Positions 21,983-24,392 of a stretch of DNA of 24,392 bases are shown piece after piece (the first letter of the stretch is position 1; each line of letters opens with the position of its first letter). Made by a program: the position numbers and the translations under genes. Location: positions 1-24,392 of the IMG/VR virus record IMGVR_UViG_3300021197_000790; one strand, 5' to 3'. The stretch comes from a virus. The notes below the pieces were generated by a model. That model searched no databases, was not told where the DNA came from, and saw only the letters and a program-made list of their open reading frames with translations.

Positions 21983-22627
21983 TTACCTAAGTAATGTTCC
22001 ATTTTCATACATTTTTGTTACTTCTTTCATGCCAATATTAAAAGGTGCTGAAACAGATAGTACAGTTCTTGGTGATGTACAATTTTCATTTACGGATCTG
22101 TGTAAACATGCAGTATTATAAAAGAAAGGAATATTGTCTTCACTAATATACTCTTTAACAACATTAACATCTTCATGCTTAACACCTTTTGATATGTATC
22201 TATCTATAAAATCTGGGTCTACATCATAGTTCTTATGTATTCCCCACTCTGCTTTAGTAGTACCTAAGTCTCCTTGTATAAGAAAATTTAATGCACATAG
22301 CCTATTTTGTAATAATGGACCTTCGCAATGCCAGTCACCGTTTTTACCTGGATCTGTTTTTATAATATATGCATTAGTAAAACGTATTGTAAACATGTCA
22401 TTACACCATTCTACTAATTGCTTTGCTACATACTCGTCTATAGTACCAGTTACCCAATCAGATTCTTTGTCACTTGTTTGTAATAGTCTAGTTCGTTGCC
22501 CTTGCTCTGATGTATTCATAAAATCTAATATTTGAGAAGAGGCTGGATCACCTATTACCTCAGTATTACTGAAAAATTCATCTGGTAATTTTATATCAGG
22601 TATTTTAAAGTATAGATTTTCATGCAT
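21983..22627 (-). CDS. 2-oxoglutarate/Fe(II)-oxygenase-like protein
   Basis: A 214-residue protein with the outline of a double-stranded beta-helix oxygenase. GDWHCEGPLLQNRLCALNFL (97-116) gives an HxE pair (His100, Glu102), and FFYNTACLHRSVNENCTSPR (168-187) gives the distal His176 and Arg187, at the spacing seen for the Fe ligand and the 2-oxoglutarate-binding Arg in this superfamily. Enzymes of this type hydroxylate proteins, nucleic acids or small molecules; the substrate is unknown. It lies between gp16 and gp17, an unusual site for an enzyme. A TATAAATT box near 22643-22650 may be a weak late promoter. Confidence 0.65.
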   Translation of the reverse strand: MHENLYFKIPDIKLPDEFFSNTEVIGDPASSQILDFMNTSEQGQRTRLLQTSDKESDWVTGTIDEYVAKQLVEWCNDMFTIRFTNAYIIKTDPGKNGDWHCEGPLLQNRLCALNFLIQGDLGTTKAEWGIHKNYDVDPDFIDRYISKGVKHEDVNVVKEYISEDNIPFFYNTACLHRSVNENCTSPRTVLSVSAPFNIGMKEVTKMYENGTLLR

Positions 22628-22662
22628 ATGACTACTTATGCGAATTTATAGTGGATTTATTG

Positions 22663-23025
22663 TTATTTAGAACTGTTCATTAAGAAGTCTTTAAGTCTGT
22701 CTCTAATAACACTACTTAAAACTTCTTTATCTGTGGACATTGATACATCTGGTTTTGCATCTGGGTCTATTTCTGTTCTCGGAAATTGCATTCCTGTAGG
22801 ATCTTCTTCTGGTTTTGAAACAACTACTGCATCTAACGGCATTTCTTCTGAATCACATGCATCACATGGCTCTTCTTGTGCTTCTGGTCCACCCGACGGT
22901 AAAGTAATGCCTACTTTTTGTAGCATTATTTTTAATCCATCAATTGAATCTGCAGATGCATCGATAGTCACTGAGGCATTATCACCATAAAGTGATTTCT
23001 TATAAGAATGCCCTTCGTCTGACAT
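22663..23025 (-). CDS. Uncharacterised acidic 120-residue protein
   Basis: Not recognised. Residues 17-40 (ASVTIDASADSIDGLKIMLQ then KVGI) form a strand and helix. A Pro/Glu-rich middle includes CDACDS (three residues between cysteines, no full metal site). The C-terminal helix is EVLSSVIRDRLKDFLMNSSK. The ATG and the stop of the preceding gene share bases (TAATG), so it is translationally coupled to the 233-residue gene and lies in the packaging module. A head-assembly role is inferred from position only. Confidence 0.75.
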   Translation of the reverse strand: MSDEGHSYKKSLYGDNASVTIDASADSIDGLKIMLQKVGITLPSGGPEAQEEPCDACDSEEMPLDAVVVSKPEEDPTGMQFPRTEIDPDAKPDVSMSTDKEVLSSVIRDRLKDFLMNSSK

Positions 23026-23726
23026 TAGTTTCTTCTTGAACTTTGTGATACAACATCAACATGCTTGGCTTCTGGAGCCAAACCACCGTGTGCTTTACCG
23101 GTAATTGTATCATGCATTGCTTGTAGGTCATCTCCCATAATACCATCTTTGCTTGGATAGTTACGGAAGTAATCTGCACCTTTTTCTGCTTTAATTTTTT
23201 CTAACTCTGCTAAGAATTTAGCATTGTATTCTTCTCCAAATAGAGGACCGTCTGTTTCACCTTGTTGTGCTTCATAATGGTCTTGTTCTGCAGAGCTATC
23301 TACTTCGTCTAATATTGCTTCTGGAACTTCTACTTGTCTGTCTTTGTCATTAGCAAGTCTTTCTTCAGCCATTTCGCTTTCAATCCTTTTAGGATTGTCT
23401 ACGCCCATAACAATTACACGTTCATGGTCACAACCACAAGCAACTGCTACATACACTTCTAAAATTCTTTCATTGACCGGATATTTTAACACAACATCAG
23501 TACTACATACTTCTGAAGTAACACTTAGACCTTTAAGTCTTTTGAATTCAATTGGATTCTCTTGTATAGGCAACCTTTTCCAAGGTGTAGCACTTACAAG
23601 GTTATACTTTTGCAACGCACTTTCTAATTTAGATAGGTCGTCTGCACTACAATCTCTTGCTAATTTAATTCTGTAACCGTATTCTTTATTGAATGATTCG
23701 GTTATAATGTCTTTAAGTTCTCTCAT
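23025..23726 (-). CDS. Uncharacterised 233-residue protein in the packaging module
   Basis: Not recognised. Residues 1-110 look folded: an N-terminal helix (LKDIITESFNKEYGYRIKLA), two hydrophobic strands (VYVAVACGCDHERVIVMGVD, about 90-110) and conserved-looking Cys and His. Residues 111-190 are charged and helical, with coiled features. The last 40 residues are Gly/Asp/His-rich. GGAG precedes the ATG by eight bases and a GATAAATA late box lies 22 bases further up. A structural or packaging function is inferred from late promotion and position after gp16. Confidence 0.75.
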   Translation of the reverse strand: MRELKDIITESFNKEYGYRIKLARDCSADDLSKLESALQKYNLVSATPWKRLPIQENPIEFKRLKGLSVTSEVCSTDVVLKYPVNERILEVYVAVACGCDHERVIVMGVDNPKRIESEMAEERLANDKDRQVEVPEAILDEVDSSAEQDHYEAQQGETDGPLFGEEYNAKFLAELEKIKAEKGADYFRNYPSKDGIMGDDLQAMHDTITGKAHGGLAPEAKHVDVVSQSSRRN

Positions 23727-23747
23727 GTTAATAACTCCGTATGCACT

Positions 23748-23755
23748 TATTTATC
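23748..23755 (-). promoter_or_regulatory. T4-late-like promoter box for the 233-residue gene
   Basis: GATAAATA on the minus strand, about 22 bases upstream of the ATG at 23726-23724, identical to the boxes before the BppU-like and 979-residue genes. A short leader with GGAG follows. Confidence 0.65.
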
Positions 23756-23772
23756 ATATTTCGGAAAATTTA

Positions 23773-24297
23773 CTACTTTTCCTTTGTGTTGATAATTTTA
23801 AGTAGTTCATTTCTGTCTACCACTGCACCATTTGTACCTGAAGTACTGCTTGATTGTGCATTGTTATCAAGTCTACCCTTTTTAATCATTAAATCAATTT
23901 GTTTTAACTTGGAATCTATTTTACTGTCTTTGGCTTCTAAGGCAGTCTTTAACATTTTGGCGGCACTATCAAATATACTGCCTGCTTCTCTGTCTCCAAC
24001 GTTCATACCTAAGTTCATTAACTGTTGATAACTGTCAACTGCCTGTTGAGCAATGTCGTCCATCTCTGAATCATGCTCTTCAAGACCTTTAACATTTTGT
24101 AATGCATGGTCAATCTTTTCTGCATTAGTTAATGCTGTTTGTACATCTTCAATATCCACTGCTGTAACATCAAATTCTGAAATGTCATTCAAGTCTGGAA
24201 GTTTATCCTCAGTATCTCCTATAATTTTATTAGGTTCGTCTGAATCTGCTTCGTCCATTGGTGGTAAATTAAATTCTTCTTCTAGTTTTTTGGTCAT
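23773..24297 (-). CDS. 16: Small terminase subunit gp16
   Basis: A 174-residue protein (T4 gp16 164). An acidic N-terminus (LPPMDEADSDEPNKIIGDTE) precedes a long helical centre (EKIDHALQNVKGLEEHDSEM then DSYQQLMNLGMNVGDREAGS, then AAKMLKTALEAKDSKIDSKL), which corresponds to the coiled-coil oligomerisation core of T4 gp16 with its AAKIFLETAKNAD segment. The C-terminus is Ser/Gly-rich. It recognises phage DNA and regulates gp17. A perfect TATAAATA box ends five bases before the ATG and no Shine-Dalgarno is present, so the gene is predicted to be leaderless. Three genes separate it from gp17. Confidence 0.78.
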   Translation of the reverse strand: MTKKLEEEFNLPPMDEADSDEPNKIIGDTEDKLPDLNDISEFDVTAVDIEDVQTALTNAEKIDHALQNVKGLEEHDSEMDDIAQQAVDSYQQLMNLGMNVGDREAGSIFDSAAKMLKTALEAKDSKIDSKLKQIDLMIKKGRLDNNAQSSSTSGTNGAVVDRNELLKIINTKEK

Positions 24298-24302
24298 ACT
24301 GC

Positions 24303-24310
24303 TATTTATA
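24303..24310 (-). promoter_or_regulatory. T4-late promoter box for gp16
   Basis: A perfect TATAAATA on the minus strand, ending five bases before the gp16 ATG. With a start about six bases after the box, the transcript would begin at the ATG. It lies in the gap after the stop of the upstream partial gene. Confidence 0.65.
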
Positions 24311-24315
24311 CTATG

Positions 24316-24392
24316 TTACAAGTACTTTGTAATGTTATATGGTATAGATACATAAGGCAAGTCCACTACTTGACGTATTTGGTTTACAAATT
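24316..24392 (-). CDS. C-terminal end of an upstream gene, cut by the right edge
   Basis: One minus-strand frame is open from the edge to a TAA at 24318-24316 and reads FVNQIRQVVDLPYVSIPYNI followed by four residues. The other frames in this stretch close earlier or look less protein-like. In T4-like phages a head-tail joining gene usually precedes gp16, so it may be one of these. With only 24 residues no family can be named. Confidence 0.4.
   Translation of the reverse strand, partial: FVNQIRQVVDLPYVSIPYNITKYL

Noticed and set aside
1-24392. tRNA genes, CRISPR arrays, insertion sequences, integrase or attachment sites
   Set aside because: No cloverleaf-like intergenic sequence, spaced repeats, transposase or integrase motifs were seen. 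No gap between genes exceeds about 200 bases.

Overview
The window is part of an AT-rich genome of a T4-like tailed phage (myovirus) of the marine cyanophage/pelagiphage type. The evidence is a set of T4-type genes in one block: start of the gp41 helicase, gp61 primase, a gp62-like clamp-loader subunit, UvsW, DexA-like exonuclease, UvsY, UvsX, gp32, large terminase gp17 and small terminase gp16. It also carries ThyX, typical of marine phages. Nearly everything is on the minus strand with short gaps or ATGA/TAATG overlaps; one small gene is on the plus strand. The host cannot be named from the sequence. A complete TonB-dependent receptor implies a Gram-negative host with a TonB system.

Layout from right to left (direction of transcription). 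(1) 24392-20379, packaging module: C-terminus of an upstream gene, gp16, two uncharacterised acidic proteins, a 2OG-Fe(II)-oxygenase-like protein, gp17. (2) 20332-17393: a 979-residue acidic protein behind a late-type promoter. (3) 17247-13662, recombination: gp32, UvsX, a 78-residue acidic protein, UvsY, an HELIH metallopeptidase-like protein, a 56-residue microprotein. (4) 13642-11937: DexA-like exonuclease and an AAA+ ATPase. (5) 11936-11737: a candidate pseudoknot, an intrinsic terminator and a strong sigma70-type promoter. (6) 11736-10036: a BtuB-like TonB-dependent outer-membrane receptor. (7) 10024-3202, replication and nucleotide block: UvsW, two unknowns, adenine phosphoribosyltransferase, an MTA/SAH-nucleosidase-like enzyme, a 46-residue coiled-coil microprotein, gp62-like protein, a zinc-finger protein, ThyX, two small unknowns and a 192-residue miniature of bacterial replicase DnaE. 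(8) 2835-3212: the lone plus-strand gene. (9) 2779-1: a virion-like protein, primase, an SGNH-hydrolase-like protein and the start of gp41.

Two promoter classes are visible. Host-like TTGAC(A/T)-N16-18-TATAAT promoters precede primase, UvsW, the receptor, the AAA+ ATPase and the 56-residue gene, with a weaker one before gp32. T4-late-like (G/T)ATAAATA boxes precede the virion-like protein, the 979-residue protein, the 233-residue protein, gp16 and the plus-strand gene. In both classes some boxes lie so close to the start codon that the mRNA should be almost leaderless.

The most unusual items are the phage-encoded TonB receptor with complete export and energy-coupling signals, the miniature DnaE that keeps three candidate catalytic aspartates, and the pseudoknot-plus-terminator whose C-rich loop is complementary to the ribosome-binding site of the gene upstream of it.
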